Made by a program: the position numbers and the translations under genes
Origin: Erysipelothrix piscisicarius
Lineage (GTDB): Bacteria > Bacillota_I > Bacilli_A > Erysipelotrichales > Erysipelotrichaceae
Assembly (NCBI RefSeq): GCF_003931795.1
Contig: NZ_CP034234.1
Location: 1,488,001 to 1,552,000 of the forward strand
Reading direction: 5' to 3'
Length of the DNA: 64,000 nucleotides
Shown here: positions 18,404-28,396 of the stretch, piece after piece
How positions within the stretch are numbered: position 1 is the first letter of the stretch
Layout of the letters: every line of letters starts with the position of its first letter
Notes under the pieces: generated by a model
Told to the model about the DNA's origin: nothing
Database searches by the model: none
What the model saw: the letters and a program-made list of their open reading frames with translations, nothing else

Positions 18404-19195
18404 ATGAATTTGAACCGATCTGGTTATTACAAGTGGTTAAAGCATAAGAATGATCTCAATATTTATGAACAAAAAAGAGCGATTCTTAGCTTTGTGATTA
18501 AAGACTGGCATCGCCGTTTTCCAAGTTATGGTTATCATGATATCGCTGCAGTCATGAGAAAGCAAAGTGATTTAGGGATTGAATTTTCCGATAATTTAAT
18601 CCACAAGTGTTGCAAGTTTTTAAATATTAAATCAAAAGTTAAACACTATTCCTATAAAAAACCTGGAACACAAAGTCGAATTTATCCTAATATTATAAAG
18701 AATCAATGGAGGGCAACCAAACCTTTAGAAATTATTGTTTCAGATATGACACATATTCGAAACAAAGGGATTAATTATGAATGGACTTTAATGGTTGATA
18801 CCTTTAACAATGAAATTATCAGTTCTGCATTATCGCGTACAACTGGTGATCCTAAGCCTTACTACAAGTGTCTCGAGGATCTCCTTGCGCTACTTAAGGA
18901 TAATAAAAAAACAGCTCCCACGATTCTTCACACAGATCAAGGAGCTGTCTACCACTCTAAAGCTTTCGCTAAAGCGCATGAAAATTATAACATAATTAGA
19001 TCTATGTCGCGAGCTGGAACACCTACAGATAATCCAATTATCGAATCATTAAATGGATGGATTAAAGCAGAAATGGCGTGTGATTATCAATACTGGTCCG
19101 TAGATAACTTTGAAAATTTTATCGAAGAATATGTACATTATTTCAATTTTGAAAGACCTGCTTACTGTTTAAATTACAAAACCCCTATCCAATAA
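18404..19195 (+). CDS. IS3-family transposase OrfB (element A), catalytic part
   Basis: DDE integrase-core transposase. The catalytic acidic residues are visible: SDMTHI (D), LHTDQGAVYHS (D) and IIESLNGWIKAE (E). The open frame continues upstream of ATG 18404 in phase with the -1 product (GVRYFKRQEFQIAHDL), so OrfB is normally made as a fusion with OrfA. This reading frame is intact through to the element's right end. Confidence 0.9.
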   Translation: MNLNRSGYYKWLKHKNDLNIYEQKRAILSFVIKDWHRRFPSYGYHDIAAVMRKQSDLGIEFSDNLIHKCCKFLNIKSKVKHYSYKKPGTQSRIYPNIIKNQWRATKPLEIIVSDMTHIRNKGINYEWTLMVDTFNNEIISSALSRTTGDPKPYYKCLEDLLALLKDNKKTAPTILHTDQGAVYHSKAFAKAHENYNIIRSMSRAGTPTDNPIIESLNGWIKAEMACDYQYWSVDNFENFIEEYVHYFNFERPAYCLNYKTPIQ

Positions 19196-19255
19196 AAACC
19201 CCTATCCAATATAAAATGGATAAGGGTTTCTAGTCTTTTATTAATGTCTACTTTT

Positions 19256-19292
19256 GTTTGAAAACTCCACTTCGAAGGAAGTGTTTTCTTTT
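19256..19292 (+). terminator. Imperfect terminator hairpin between element A and the sensor kinase gene
   Basis: CACTTC-gaag-GAAGTG stem (about 19268-19283), extended by AAAAC/GTTTT with a small bulge and followed by a T-rich tract. The right end of the IS and its flank together build this hairpin. It separates pepC and the IS from the convergent kinase gene. Confidence 0.6.
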
Positions 19293-20629
19293 TATGCTTC
19301 TGTTGTATGATCGCGAGGAAAATTCATCACAACTTTAAAAACATCGCCATCGACCGACCAATTCGCTATCCCACCAAGTTGTTCAATGGTTTTACGAACA
19401 ATCTTAAATCCAAGACCACGAGAACCTTTATCCGTGGTTTTTGTGCTCTCCAGATTCTCGTGATAATTGCCATCAAAACGATTTGAAATCATCACATCGA
19501 TCCAATGATCCCGAAGCTTCGATTTAACCTTGATAAACCGTTGTTCTTCAGGAAGCATAAGCGTCGCCTCATGCGCATTTTTAAGCAGATTTGTAAAGAT
19601 ACGAACGACCTCGAGTTCTGTTAACGCAACCGTTTGATCACAATAAAGCATACACTCAAAGGTTATGCCTTCATTATTACACGTATTCGCGAACTCCTGC
19701 ATAATCGCATCCAACAAACTATCGTTTGAATAAGTTGGATGCGTAGTTAAGCCATCTGACATTTGTACACCCATCTCATCCAAAATATGAATCGCCGTCT
19801 CATAATCATTTTTCCTCAACAACGCATTAATGGTGGATAAGGTATTTTTATAATCGTGACGAAACTCTCGAAAAGACTGCGTATACACTTGATACGACTT
19901 ATAATGCTTTACTTGCATATCCAATTGTTTTTGTAGGGCTACGGTTTGCTTTTCGTATTCCAAGGCTTCACATGACCGTACGGAGTTCGCCACAACAATT
20001 GCCGCAACCCCCATAACCACAACACATGTAAAAAGATACATCAACGTAAACCATTGATCATTGGCAGTATAGCGACTTCCAAACCCGACAATGGTCAAAT
20101 AAAATCCCAAAGATAACTTTGTCACGGTCACAAATAAAACCTGATCCGTATTGCGAAACAACGCTTGAATTCGCGCTGTCGTAACAGAATAGCGTTGGAG
20201 CATAAGAAACAAAATAATGACAAAAATACATGTGGTTTGAAAACTGATCATATCACTCATCGATCCCGATGCAATAAGACGAATTGGGATTCCAGATAGA
20301 AGTGAATACATCCCAAATACAAAACCACGTACAGTATAGAAGTAAAAGACATGACGCACCGTCGCATATGCAGCCAACGTGCTTGATATTTTATATATAA
20401 TCTTAAAACTAATAAACATAACTAAAAGCATAAAGAGATAGCTAATATAAGTTTCAAAAACAAATTGTCGTGAAAACAAAACCAACATAGAACTCATTAC
20501 CATACAAATACCGAGTGAGATATTTCCGTAAGATCGCATTTCTGCATGATCTTTTAGAAAGTATACAGACAGATAGGTGTAGAAATAGTAGGTAATCGTA
20601 GAGGTAATTGCGAGTATCAGGTACATCAT
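19292..20629 (-). CDS. AgrC-like sensor histidine kinase (GHKL type)
   Basis: A 445-residue membrane kinase. Six or seven predicted helices fill about residues 1-220, followed by the dimerisation box SFREFRHDYKNTL with the phosphoacceptor His, and a GHKL ATPase domain with NLLKNAHEA and GSRGLGFKIV. This is the AgrC/ComD/PlnB class that senses peptide pheromones. It is followed by three bases and then reads from the regulator gene upstream. No agrB or agrD gene is visible nearby, so the signal is unknown. Confidence 0.9.
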   Translation of the reverse strand: MMYLILAITSTITYYFYTYLSVYFLKDHAEMRSYGNISLGICMVMSSMLVLFSRQFVFETYISYLFMLLVMFISFKIIYKISSTLAAYATVRHVFYFYTVRGFVFGMYSLLSGIPIRLIASGSMSDMISFQTTCIFVIILFLMLQRYSVTTARIQALFRNTDQVLFVTVTKLSLGFYLTIVGFGSRYTANDQWFTLMYLFTCVVVMGVAAIVVANSVRSCEALEYEKQTVALQKQLDMQVKHYKSYQVYTQSFREFRHDYKNTLSTINALLRKNDYETAIHILDEMGVQMSDGLTTHPTYSNDSLLDAIMQEFANTCNNEGITFECMLYCDQTVALTELEVVRIFTNLLKNAHEATLMLPEEQRFIKVKSKLRDHWIDVMISNRFDGNYHENLESTKTTDKGSRGLGFKIVRKTIEQLGGIANWSVDGDVFKVVMNFPRDHTTEA

Positions 20630-20632
20630 GCG

Positions 20633-21361
20633 CTAATCCCAGTTTTTCTCTACAAAGTCATTAAAACTCTGCTTCACATCACTTTGGTAAGCTTTTCCAA
20701 TCGGCAACTCTTCACCATTTTCAAGACGTAACGATTGATTTTTAAAGAGCACGATATGGTTTAAATTAACCAGGTACGAACGATGAACCCGAACAAAATT
20801 TCGATTCGCCAAACGTGTAGTGAGTCGATCCATCGTTTCATAAAAATCAAAATATTCATCTTTGTTGAAATGGACACGCATCACACGACGATATATTTCA
20901 AAGTGAGAAATATCTTTAAAGGGAATGCGACGAGACTCCGCCCCAAAATTACAATCAAAAAAATCTCCCGACCGTTTATCAATCTGTGTCAAAGCTTGTC
21001 CTAATACGGTACGAAAACGAGTATCATCGGTATACTGCTTTATGAGATAATTGAATGAGCCCACATCAAAGGCATCAAAAACAAAATCAGATGACGAGGT
21101 TAGAAAAATAATTTGCGAATTATAACCCATCGCACGAATTTGCTTCGCAACCTCTACACCATTTAGTTCATCCATAAAAACATCCAGAAAGATTATATCT
21201 GGTTCTTCATAATGATCCGTTAATTCAAAAATTAAATCTTCACCACGAGAAAACGAGCTCAACTCCACCTCAACCCCTCGTGACATTGCATAACGCTTAA
21301 TTAAGTAACGATACTTTTCGATAATAGCATTATCATCGTCACATAGGACAATACGTATCAT
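20633..21361 (-). CDS. AgrA-like response regulator with LytTR domain
   Basis: A 242-residue regulator. Receiver domain about 1-125 with phosphoacceptor Asp60 in IIFLDVFMDELNG, and LytTR DNA-binding domain about 140-240 with FVRVHRSYLVNLNHI. Its switch lysine sits in YLIKQ instead of the usual KP. It is the first gene of the pair with the AgrC-like kinase. LytTR proteins bind direct repeats; the divergent lipoprotein gene is the nearest candidate target. Confidence 0.92.
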   Translation of the reverse strand: MIRIVLCDDDNAIIEKYRYLIKRYAMSRGVEVELSSFSRGEDLIFELTDHYEEPDIIFLDVFMDELNGVEVAKQIRAMGYNSQIIFLTSSSDFVFDAFDVGSFNYLIKQYTDDTRFRTVLGQALTQIDKRSGDFFDCNFGAESRRIPFKDISHFEIYRRVMRVHFNKDEYFDFYETMDRLTTRLANRNFVRVHRSYLVNLNHIVLFKNQSLRLENGEELPIGKAYQSDVKQSFNDFVEKNWD

Positions 21362-21568
21362 ACAAGAACCCCCTATTCATTTATAGTATTATATCATGTT
21401 GCGTGTAAAGAAACACAAATCGCCGAATATATAGTCCATATTCACCTTTATTTTATCTAATTTTCATAAAAGTTTTATGCTCACAATTTCCACCAAATTT
21501 GAACACACAGATTTCATAACCCCCATATTTAATTTTCATATTGGTATGGTATTCTTTCTCAAGAAAGG
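21362..21568 (+). promoter_or_regulatory. Intergenic region between the AgrA-like gene and the lipoprotein gene
   Basis: About 200 bp, very AT-rich. The 10-mer AATTTTCATA occurs twice (21459-21468 and 21531-21540), 72 bp apart, near the divergent starts. These could be regulator sites or chance in AT-rich DNA. No consensus -35/-10 pair was convincing. Confidence 0.35.
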
Positions 21569-21577
21569 ATGAGATCT

Positions 21578-21916
21578 ATGAGGAAAGGCAATCAAATCAC
21601 ACTCCTGTTCTTATTGTTTGCAGTTTTAATTGGATGCCAGGCTACCCACCAAACACCCACACTCATCACGGACAAATCATCAATTAACCATCCATTTATC
21701 GTTACCTACGTTACCGGTAAATTTTCCGATTATGGATACTCCGTAAATCAAGATGAACAAATTAAAATCTACAAGGACAGCGACACACAGTGGACCTTTA
21801 GCCAAACAGCCCCTGACAACACCGAAAATATCATCACTGTCATGTGGGATGGACAATCTGAGATTGCGGAAACAATCTTTGTGCAAGTAGCGAATAAGGT
21901 GGTATTTAAACGATAA
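21578..21916 (+). CDS. Small secreted lipoprotein of unknown function
   Basis: From ATG 21578 (AAAGGA 8-9 nt upstream) the protein has 112 residues. It starts with a type II signal peptide: MRKGNQ, a hydrophobic core and the lipobox LIGC with Cys20, so it should be lipid-anchored outside the membrane. The mature part has no motif I recognise; it ends IFVQVANKVVFKR. Divergent from the AgrCA-like genes, which may control it. Confidence 0.75.
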   Translation: MRKGNQITLLFLLFAVLIGCQATHQTPTLITDKSSINHPFIVTYVTGKFSDYGYSVNQDEQIKIYKDSDTQWTFSQTAPDNTENIITVMWDGQSEIAETIFVQVANKVVFKR

Positions 21917-21948
21917 AAAAAGACGGAATTATTGTTCCGTTTTTTTTC
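21916..21948 (+). terminator. Terminator after the lipoprotein gene
   Basis: ACGGAA-ttattg-TTCCGT hairpin (21923-21940) with A runs before and eight T after, so it can work in both directions between the lipoprotein and the convergent helicase gene. Confidence 0.85.
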
Positions 21949-21950
21949 GC

Positions 21951-24805
21951 TTAAAAATCTGTAATATAAGAGTAAATATCTTGTCTAACGCTCTTTTTCA
22001 TCTTAAAAATAACATTTACAATCGGTAACACTTTATTTTTGGCTGTTATGGTAGTTTCTGAAATTTTTATCGGTTCCATTTCGCCTAAATAGAAAAATTG
22101 TCCCTGCTCGGAATCTTCTTTTTTTACGAATAATGAGATAAGTGTATTATTTTTTTTGAAATTTTTTATCGCTTCAATTTCCGGTCCAGTAATTCTGACA
22201 TTGTTTCTGCTCATCCAACTAAATGTATTTTGATCAATGAATTTGTCATCATAACGAATCGATTCATCAATTTTATTGTCTTTATGACAAGTAACAAAAA
22301 TTGGAATTGTATTGTTCTTCACCATATACCCATAAACCGCAGCAGATGAATCCTTTTTCCAATTAAATAACCAACACATGTCTTTACGTGTATATCGTTC
22401 ATATAAAACCATACCGGATTCAATATTTCTTTCTATATATTTTTCACGATAATTAACTAAACCCAAATCGATAATCCCTCTTAAGTGAAAGAATAGGGTA
22501 CCCAGATTTTCTGAGGATCTTAATTCAGCATTCAAAGACCAATTATTGTTTTTTTCAATAATGATTGGCTTGGCACCATACTTCATAAATAGATCAGACT
22601 TCACAAAACCTAACTGCAACATATTTATCGTAGAATCATACTCAAGTTCACTCCTGCAAACATCTCGAACCATCTTGTCATTTATGGTTCCCTTATTTAA
22701 TATTTTCTCGAGAACTCTTAATTCAGTATCTCTTTTTCCAGATGATATTTCCTTTGATAACATGGTTAAGATTCCAATTTCATAATCGGAAAGTATTCCT
22801 TCGTATGTCTTATCAATTTTCTTAAGGAACGTGTAATAGTTTCCATATAGAGACGATTTGATAAATAATTGAGGATCTATCGATTTTTCAGTAATAAATT
22901 CTTGTAGTGCCGGAACTCTCCCGAGTCTATACTTTAAGTTATTATATTCTAACCGCAAATGCTTCGTCGCCGAAAAGTTTGTACTATCAATTGTTTTATA
23001 GATTTGGGTCAATGCAGTTTTATCAAATTCGACTGTTGAACTGCCTGGAATCGTGCTCTTTCCACCAATTAGATACTTCTTAATTTCATCCTTAGAATAG
23101 CTTTGATTTCCTGATAACGCTATTGGAATCATATAGTTATTAGAATAATTACCGATAAAAAATCAATTACAACAACATAGTCTTTATTTTTTGATAATCG
23201 AAGACCTCGACCAAGTTGTTGTATAAATACAATCGCTGACTCCGTCGAACGAAGCATTACGATCTGATTGATCTCCGGAATATCAATTCCCTCGTTAAAA
23301 ATATCTACCGTTAAAATATAATCTAGATCGCCATCATCAGAAGTGAGACGTATGATCGCATTTTCTCGCTCTTGTTGGGAATTTTTTCCAGAAAGTGAAA
23401 TAGTTCTGAGTCCCCGCATATTCAATTTTTTTGACAATTCAGATGCCTCATCATTTGTGCTACAAAACATCAGTCCTTTAAGCTTATTACCACAATGTCC
23501 ATAGTACTTTGTATACTTTAAAATATGCTCGATACGGTCATCTGAAACCAATTGCCCAAACCGGCTATGATCATTAATAATTTCTCCATCGATTTTCAAA
23601 TCTGTAATACCAAAATAATGGAATGGCACTAACATATTCTCTTCGAGAGCCTTTTGAAGACGTATTTCATATGCAATATTATAGTCAAACAACTCAAAAA
23701 TATTTAAAGAATCACCTCGCTCTGGCGTTGCGGTCATTCCTAAAATAAACTTAGGTTTAAAGTATTCCATAACATTGATATACGTATTCGCTGCGGAACG
23801 ATGCGCTTCATCAATGACAATATAGTCGAAATCATCTACCTTAAAATTCTTGAGTGTTTGTGGTTTTGAAATCGTCTGAATGGTCGTAAACAAATAATCA
23901 AACTGATCGTCCTTATAATTTCCGGTATATAAACCCATCGTTCTATCATCAATGATCGATTTAAATGTATCCATAGCATCTCTTGCTACTTGTTGTCTGT
24001 GAATGATAAACAACATTCTCTTAGGTTTCATTGCTTTAACGTCAAAAGCCGCCAAAAATGTTTTTCCCGTACCAGTAGCTGAAATCACAAGTGCTCTAGA
24101 TGCACCAGATATTCTTAACTGTCGAAGATTTTCTAACGCTTCACTTTGCATCTGATTTGTCTTTATTGTCTCAGATAATTGATTTAAATCTTCTATTTGC
24201 TCTTTAATCTGTTGATGCACATAGTACTTTTTCTCATATGCGTCGATCCATGTGTTGGATAGATGAGTAGAATTATTCCATAAGTAATCAAATTCATCAA
24301 TAGAATCCCTATATATTTTTCCATCTTCAAGTGAACTCAACTTGATATTCCACTCGTTATTTGTTGTTAATGCACCTTGCGTTAGGTTTGAACTCCCTAC
24401 AATTAGATTAGAATATCCTTCATGATGGAAAATATAACCTTTTGAATGGAGGGGTTTATGCTCATGTACCCGAACTTCTAGATTCGGATATGAAAGTAGT
24501 TTTCTAAAAACACATGGACTATTAAAAAACAGATAGGATGAGGTTATTATTTTTCCTTTAATATTATGTTCTATGCAATGCAACATTTGATTAGCAAGGA
24601 TGCTTAAACCCCCTTCAGTTACAAATGCAACGGTTATCTTAAATTCATGGCAACTTAAAAGTTCTTTTTGAATTGACGTTAAAACTTTTTCACCACGTCT
24701 ATAATCATTTATTAGTAAGTTTGTTAGTAGTTTTTCATTTGATAAGAGCGTGTTATCTAAATATGATGTTTCTAAACTACCTTTGAGTAATACTGCTAGT
24801 TCCAT
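21951..24805 (-). pseudogene. PLD-like nuclease / DEAH helicase / DUF3427 protein, split by a frameshift
   Basis: Two overlapping frames (23129-24805 and 21951-23132) make one protein of about 950 residues. Part one has a phospholipase D-type site (HSKGYIF, H120 and K122, followed by GSSNLT) and a superfamily II helicase: Walker A ATGTGKT (243-249), IDEAHRSAA (331-339), TATPERGD and QQLGRGLRLS. Part two begins at MIPIALSGNQSYSKD and matches the DUF3427 C-terminal region. The frames part at a six-A tract (plus strand 23157-23162); a shift there restores DFIGNYSNNYMIPI. Proteins of this build occur in defence and mobile regions, but their role is not settled. Possibly a helicase-nuclease against foreign DNA (inference). 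Confidence 0.8.
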
Positions 24806-24827
24806 ATATTTATTCCCCCATATTTAT

Positions 24828-25859
24828 TTATAGTTTATCACTTTTAATAATACTTTGTGCAATTTTAAAACCTATAGCAACCCCAGTAGTCAGTCCTGAT
24901 GACCCCAATCCACTTGCTTGATATACACCCGGTTCACCCTCTACTTCCCCGTAGAAAGGACTAAAATCCGAACTCACTGCGCGTGTTCCTACGCGTACGT
25001 GATCAATTTCAAGTCTATCTATTTCTGGAAAGTGTTTCTTCGCCTCATTTTTGAGATATTCACTTGAATTCGGATCAATATCTAGATTAAATCCTTTTTC
25101 ATTTTCATGGGTTGCACCAATGACTAATTGTCCTTGATTTCCATAAAGAAAGTCAATTTCTCCCTGTGGCATAAATACGGGATAGTTATGATTGGGTTCG
25201 AGGATATTCTTGAATTCTATAAGTTGTCCTTTTTGCGGTTTCACACTGAGTTCCTTATTTGGAAATTGTTCTTGTAACCAAGCCCCACAAGCAAGGATAA
25301 CTGCATCATAAGCTTGACCATCAACGATAAGTCGATCTTCTTGACGTGACCAATAGACGCGTTTATTGATTACCGTTAAACGCTCAGCTTCTTTCTGTAA
25401 TGTCTCGATCAGTTTTAAGCCATCGACCTGTGCTCCACCTGAAACACAAAGTGCTCGATCACATTGAATAGAGGGCGGTAACTTTTCTTGCAGTGCTTCG
25501 CCTTCTAAAATTTCCACTTCCCCCATCTCAGGTGCGTCGATGCGACGTTGTAATGCAATGTTGTAGAGCTTATCTAATAATAATTTATCATGTGTTATAA
25601 GTGCGCCACTTTGACGATAATAGGATGTATCATTGAGGTCTTTATTTAATCTTTGATAGAATGCTGCCCCTTCACGTGCAAGTTGATACCATTCCTGGTT
25701 GCGACGTTGGCTAACCCAAGGACAAATAATCCCTACTGCTGCTTTGGTTGCTTGGCCCGTTGGGTCATCATATAGGGTAACGTGGTTTCCATGTTTACTT
25801 AAATAATAGGCAGCTGTAGAACCTACAATGCCACCACCAATAATTGCGATTTTTTTCAT
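24828..25859 (-). CDS. FAD-dependent amino acid oxidoreductase (DadA/ThiO type)
   Basis: A 343-residue flavoprotein with the N-terminal Rossmann FAD motif IIGGGIVGSTAAYYLS, the AAVGIICPWVSQR segment and a C-terminal GLGSSGLTTGVAIG FAD-closing motif. The fold is that of glycine oxidase, D-amino acid dehydrogenase and sarcosine oxidase; the substrate cannot be read from the sequence. Co-directional with the helicase gene, 22 bp away, and divergent from the P-type ATPase. Confidence 0.9.
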   Translation of the reverse strand: MKKIAIIGGGIVGSTAAYYLSKHGNHVTLYDDPTGQATKAAVGIICPWVSQRRNQEWYQLAREGAAFYQRLNKDLNDTSYYRQSGALITHDKLLLDKLYNIALQRRIDAPEMGEVEILEGEALQEKLPPSIQCDRALCVSGGAQVDGLKLIETLQKEAERLTVINKRVYWSRQEDRLIVDGQAYDAVILACGAWLQEQFPNKELSVKPQKGQLIEFKNILEPNHNYPVFMPQGEIDFLYGNQGQLVIGATHENEKGFNLDIDPNSSEYLKNEAKKHFPEIDRLEIDHVRVGTRAVSSDFSPFYGEVEGEPGVYQASGLGSSGLTTGVAIGFKIAQSIIKSDKL

Positions 25860-25954
25860 CTTTTATCCCCTTCATATCTCTTATACTAGTGTATCAAAAT
25901 ATCCCGGTTATGTAACAAAATTGTAACTTTCGTCATAAGTTCAAAATTATGATG

Positions 25955-25986
25955 TATACTTTGTACTATAACACTAGTATAGTGTT
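25955..25986 (+). promoter_or_regulatory. Candidate promoter and operator of the P-type ATPase gene
   Basis: A TATACT -10 element at 25955-25960 (no good -35 seen) is followed by a perfect inverted repeat AACACTA-gta-TAGTGTT (25970-25986) at the expected transcription start. A repressor binding there would control the ATPase; its identity is unknown. Confidence 0.5.
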
Positions 25987-26038
25987 GATTTTTCTTTCGA
26001 ATAAATTTATAGTTATAAATAGATTACGGAGTATCGCT

Positions 26039-28357
26039 ATGCAAAATAAAAAAGGTCTAACGACACAGCAAGTAAAACAACTAACTCTGGAAGGTAAGAT
26101 TAACCGCCTTCCCAAACCCGAAATTAAAACAAATGCGCAAATCATTTTAAGTAATGTATTTACGCTTTTTAACTTATATAACATTATTATCGCATCCGCA
26201 CTTGTATATGTAAAAGCATGGACGAGTTTATTTTTTATGGGTGTTATTATTTCCAATACATTTATGTTTATTTTCCAGGAAATACGATCACGAAATTTAA
26301 TCAGCAAACTCAATATTATTATCTCTCCAAAAACAACAGTTATTCGTGATGGTAAACGCCTTGAACTGGATAACGAAGAAATTGTCCTTGGTGATTTAGT
26401 CTATTATGAAGCTGGAAATCAAATTAGTGCTGATGCACGAATTGTGGATGGAGCAGTGGAAGTCAATGAATCCCTTCTTACTGGCGAGGTTGATCCAGTA
26501 GATAAATCAATTGATGCGGAAATTCTATCGGGAAGTTTTATTGTTAGTGGTGCATGTTATGCAGAGATTATCCATGTTGGAAAAGATAACTATGCAATCA
26601 AAGTAACTTCTGCGGTCAAAACAAATCGTGTCATTTCGTCAGAACTTCTCAAAACATTTAAAACTGTTACAAAAATTACAAGTTTCTTTATCATTCCCAT
26701 TGGTGCCATTTTACTATACCAAGGGCTTATACTTCGAGGACAAGCTTTTGATTCAGTAATTGTTAATACCGCAACCGCGCTACTTGGTATGCTTCCACAA
26801 GGTTTGGTACTACTCACTACCTTAGTCCTTATTGGAGCCGTCTTAAAACTTGGTTCTCAGAAAACTCTTGTACAAGATTTATACGCAATTGAAACGTTGT
26901 CGCAATCCAGTGTCTTATGTTTGGATAAAACAGGAACTTTAACTCATGGCGTAATGAAAGTAATTCATGTAGAAACTCTTGATGAAATCCTTTATGAATA
27001 CATGAGTTCATATATTGAAAATTCAAACGATAACAATGCTACATCTGCAGCAATTAAGGATTATTTTGAAGTCATTCCGACACAGCTTCAAGCGGTAGAG
27101 CAAATCCCGTTCTCATCAGCGCGCAAGTGGGCAGGGATGAATTTCTCAAACAATCATGCAGTCTTAGTTGGTGCTCCTGATATTTTACTACCAGGAACAC
27201 GGATTCCCGAAAAAGTAGAGTCCTTGCGACGGGATGGTGCGCGCATTCTCTTGATTTGTGAATCGCTTTCACCCATTCATAAAGACAGTTCTCTTAAGGG
27301 AATCTTACCGCTCGCTTACATTGCTTTAGAAGATCCAATTCGTGATGACGCTTACGATGCCATCCAGTTCTTCCGTGAAAATGATGTTACGGCGAAAGTT
27401 ATCTCAGGTGATAACGTAGAAACCGTTGCCGCGATTGCTCGCAAAGCGGGCATTGAAAACTATCAAACTGTGGTGGACGCACAATCTCTAAAAACTGAGG
27501 AAGACTTAACGGAAGCCATTCTTAATTGCAATGTTATTGGTCGAGCAACGCCAAATCAAAAACTGGATTTTGTACGGATCCTTCAAGAACATGGGGAGAA
27601 AGTTGCGATGACTGGTGATGGTATTAACGATGTTCTTGCACTTAAGAACTCTGATTGTTCGATCGCTATGGGAGAAGGTAGCGATGCAGCCTTGCATATC
27701 TCACAAATCGTTGTAATGGACGGACAACTTTCCACACTTGTAGATGTTGTGAAGGAAGGACGTATGGTGATCAATAACATCACCCGTTCCGCGTCCATGT
27801 ATTACCTACGGACAATTCTAGCCATATTTATTGCGATTACCGCAGTTGTTATGAATGTTCCCTTTCCGTTTATTCCGTTCCAAATTACTTTAACCAATAT
27901 GTTTATTGATGGATTCCCTTCGTTTATGTTGTTGTTTCAGCCAAGTTATGAACGCCCTAAAGAACGAATCCTCAATCATGTCTTACGTCATGCATTCCCA
28001 AATGCAATGACCATTATCCTTTTATGGCTCTTCCTCAATATTTTGGGAACTCACTTTGGATTAACAACAGAAGTTGTTGAAACGATGATGTACTTTATTA
28101 ACGGTTATGTCTCCATCGGTATGATCTACCGTATCTATAAGCCACTCAACCTATACCGAACCATCGTTCTTATTATCAATGTCATTGGTTTTGGGCTTGC
28201 AACCAAACTATTCTGGCCACTCTTGGAACTACAACCACTCAGTCCAGAACATGCACAGTTTACAGCAATCTTGCTAATTGTTGCCATTCCAATTGTAATC
28301 ATCATTCATAAACTAGCGCTAATGTATATCGATTACACCAATAATAAAAACAACTAA
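26039..28357 (+). CDS. Cation-transporting P-type ATPase, CtpE-like
   Basis: About 772 residues from ATG 26039 (ACGGAG 8 nt upstream); an upstream in-frame ATG at 25949 lies in the promoter and is unlikely. Motifs in order: actuator loop LLTGEVDPV, phosphorylation site LDKTGTLTHG, and hinge MTGDGINDVLALK. Predicted helices flank these and the C-terminal part has six. The compact N-terminus without heavy-metal domains resembles CtpE-type ATPases, one of which imports calcium in mycobacteria. Ion specificity here is inference. Confidence 0.88.
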   Translation: MQNKKGLTTQQVKQLTLEGKINRLPKPEIKTNAQIILSNVFTLFNLYNIIIASALVYVKAWTSLFFMGVIISNTFMFIFQEIRSRNLISKLNIIISPKTTVIRDGKRLELDNEEIVLGDLVYYEAGNQISADARIVDGAVEVNESLLTGEVDPVDKSIDAEILSGSFIVSGACYAEIIHVGKDNYAIKVTSAVKTNRVISSELLKTFKTVTKITSFFIIPIGAILLYQGLILRGQAFDSVIVNTATALLGMLPQGLVLLTTLVLIGAVLKLGSQKTLVQDLYAIETLSQSSVLCLDKTGTLTHGVMKVIHVETLDEILYEYMSSYIENSNDNNATSAAIKDYFEVIPTQLQAVEQIPFSSARKWAGMNFSNNHAVLVGAPDILLPGTRIPEKVESLRRDGARILLICESLSPIHKDSSLKGILPLAYIALEDPIRDDAYDAIQFFRENDVTAKVISGDNVETVAAIARKAGIENYQTVVDAQSLKTEEDLTEAILNCNVIGRATPNQKLDFVRILQEHGEKVAMTGDGINDVLALKNSDCSIAMGEGSDAALHISQIVVMDGQLSTLVDVVKEGRMVINNITRSASMYYLRTILAIFIAITAVVMNVPFPFIPFQITLTNMFIDGFPSFMLLFQPSYERPKERILNHVLRHAFPNAMTIILLWLFLNILGTHFGLTTEVVETMMYFINGYVSIGMIYRIYKPLNLYRTIVLIINVIGFGLATKLFWPLLELQPLSPEHAQFTAILLIVAIPIVIIIHKLALMYIDYTNNKNN

Positions 28358-28363
28358 ATACAA

Positions 28364-28396
28364 ACCAACACCTTCCATCGTGGAGGGTGTTTTTTG
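28364..28396 (+). terminator. Terminator after the P-type ATPase gene
   Basis: AACACC-t-TCC / GGA-g-GGTGTT hairpin (28367-28392) followed by six T. The T run overlaps the start of the next promoter. Confidence 0.85.

Larger units (their letters stand above)
17904..19271 (+). mobile_element. IS3-family insertion sequence (element A), about 1.37 kb
   Basis: The ends are imperfect inverted repeats: 17913-17941 matches the reverse complement of 19232-19260 at 22 of 29 positions, with AAAAGTAGAC as the core, and TGGAGT is found at both outer edges. The 8-mer TCGAAGGA lies directly left (17896-17903) and right (19272-19279) of the element, a probable target duplication. It holds an orfA/orfB transposase pair on the plus strand. 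It lies between pepC and the hairpin that follows it. Confidence 0.85.

Noticed and set aside
19292-21361. Complete agr quorum-sensing locus
   Set aside because: No agrB membrane protease or agrD propeptide could be found on either strand within several kb.
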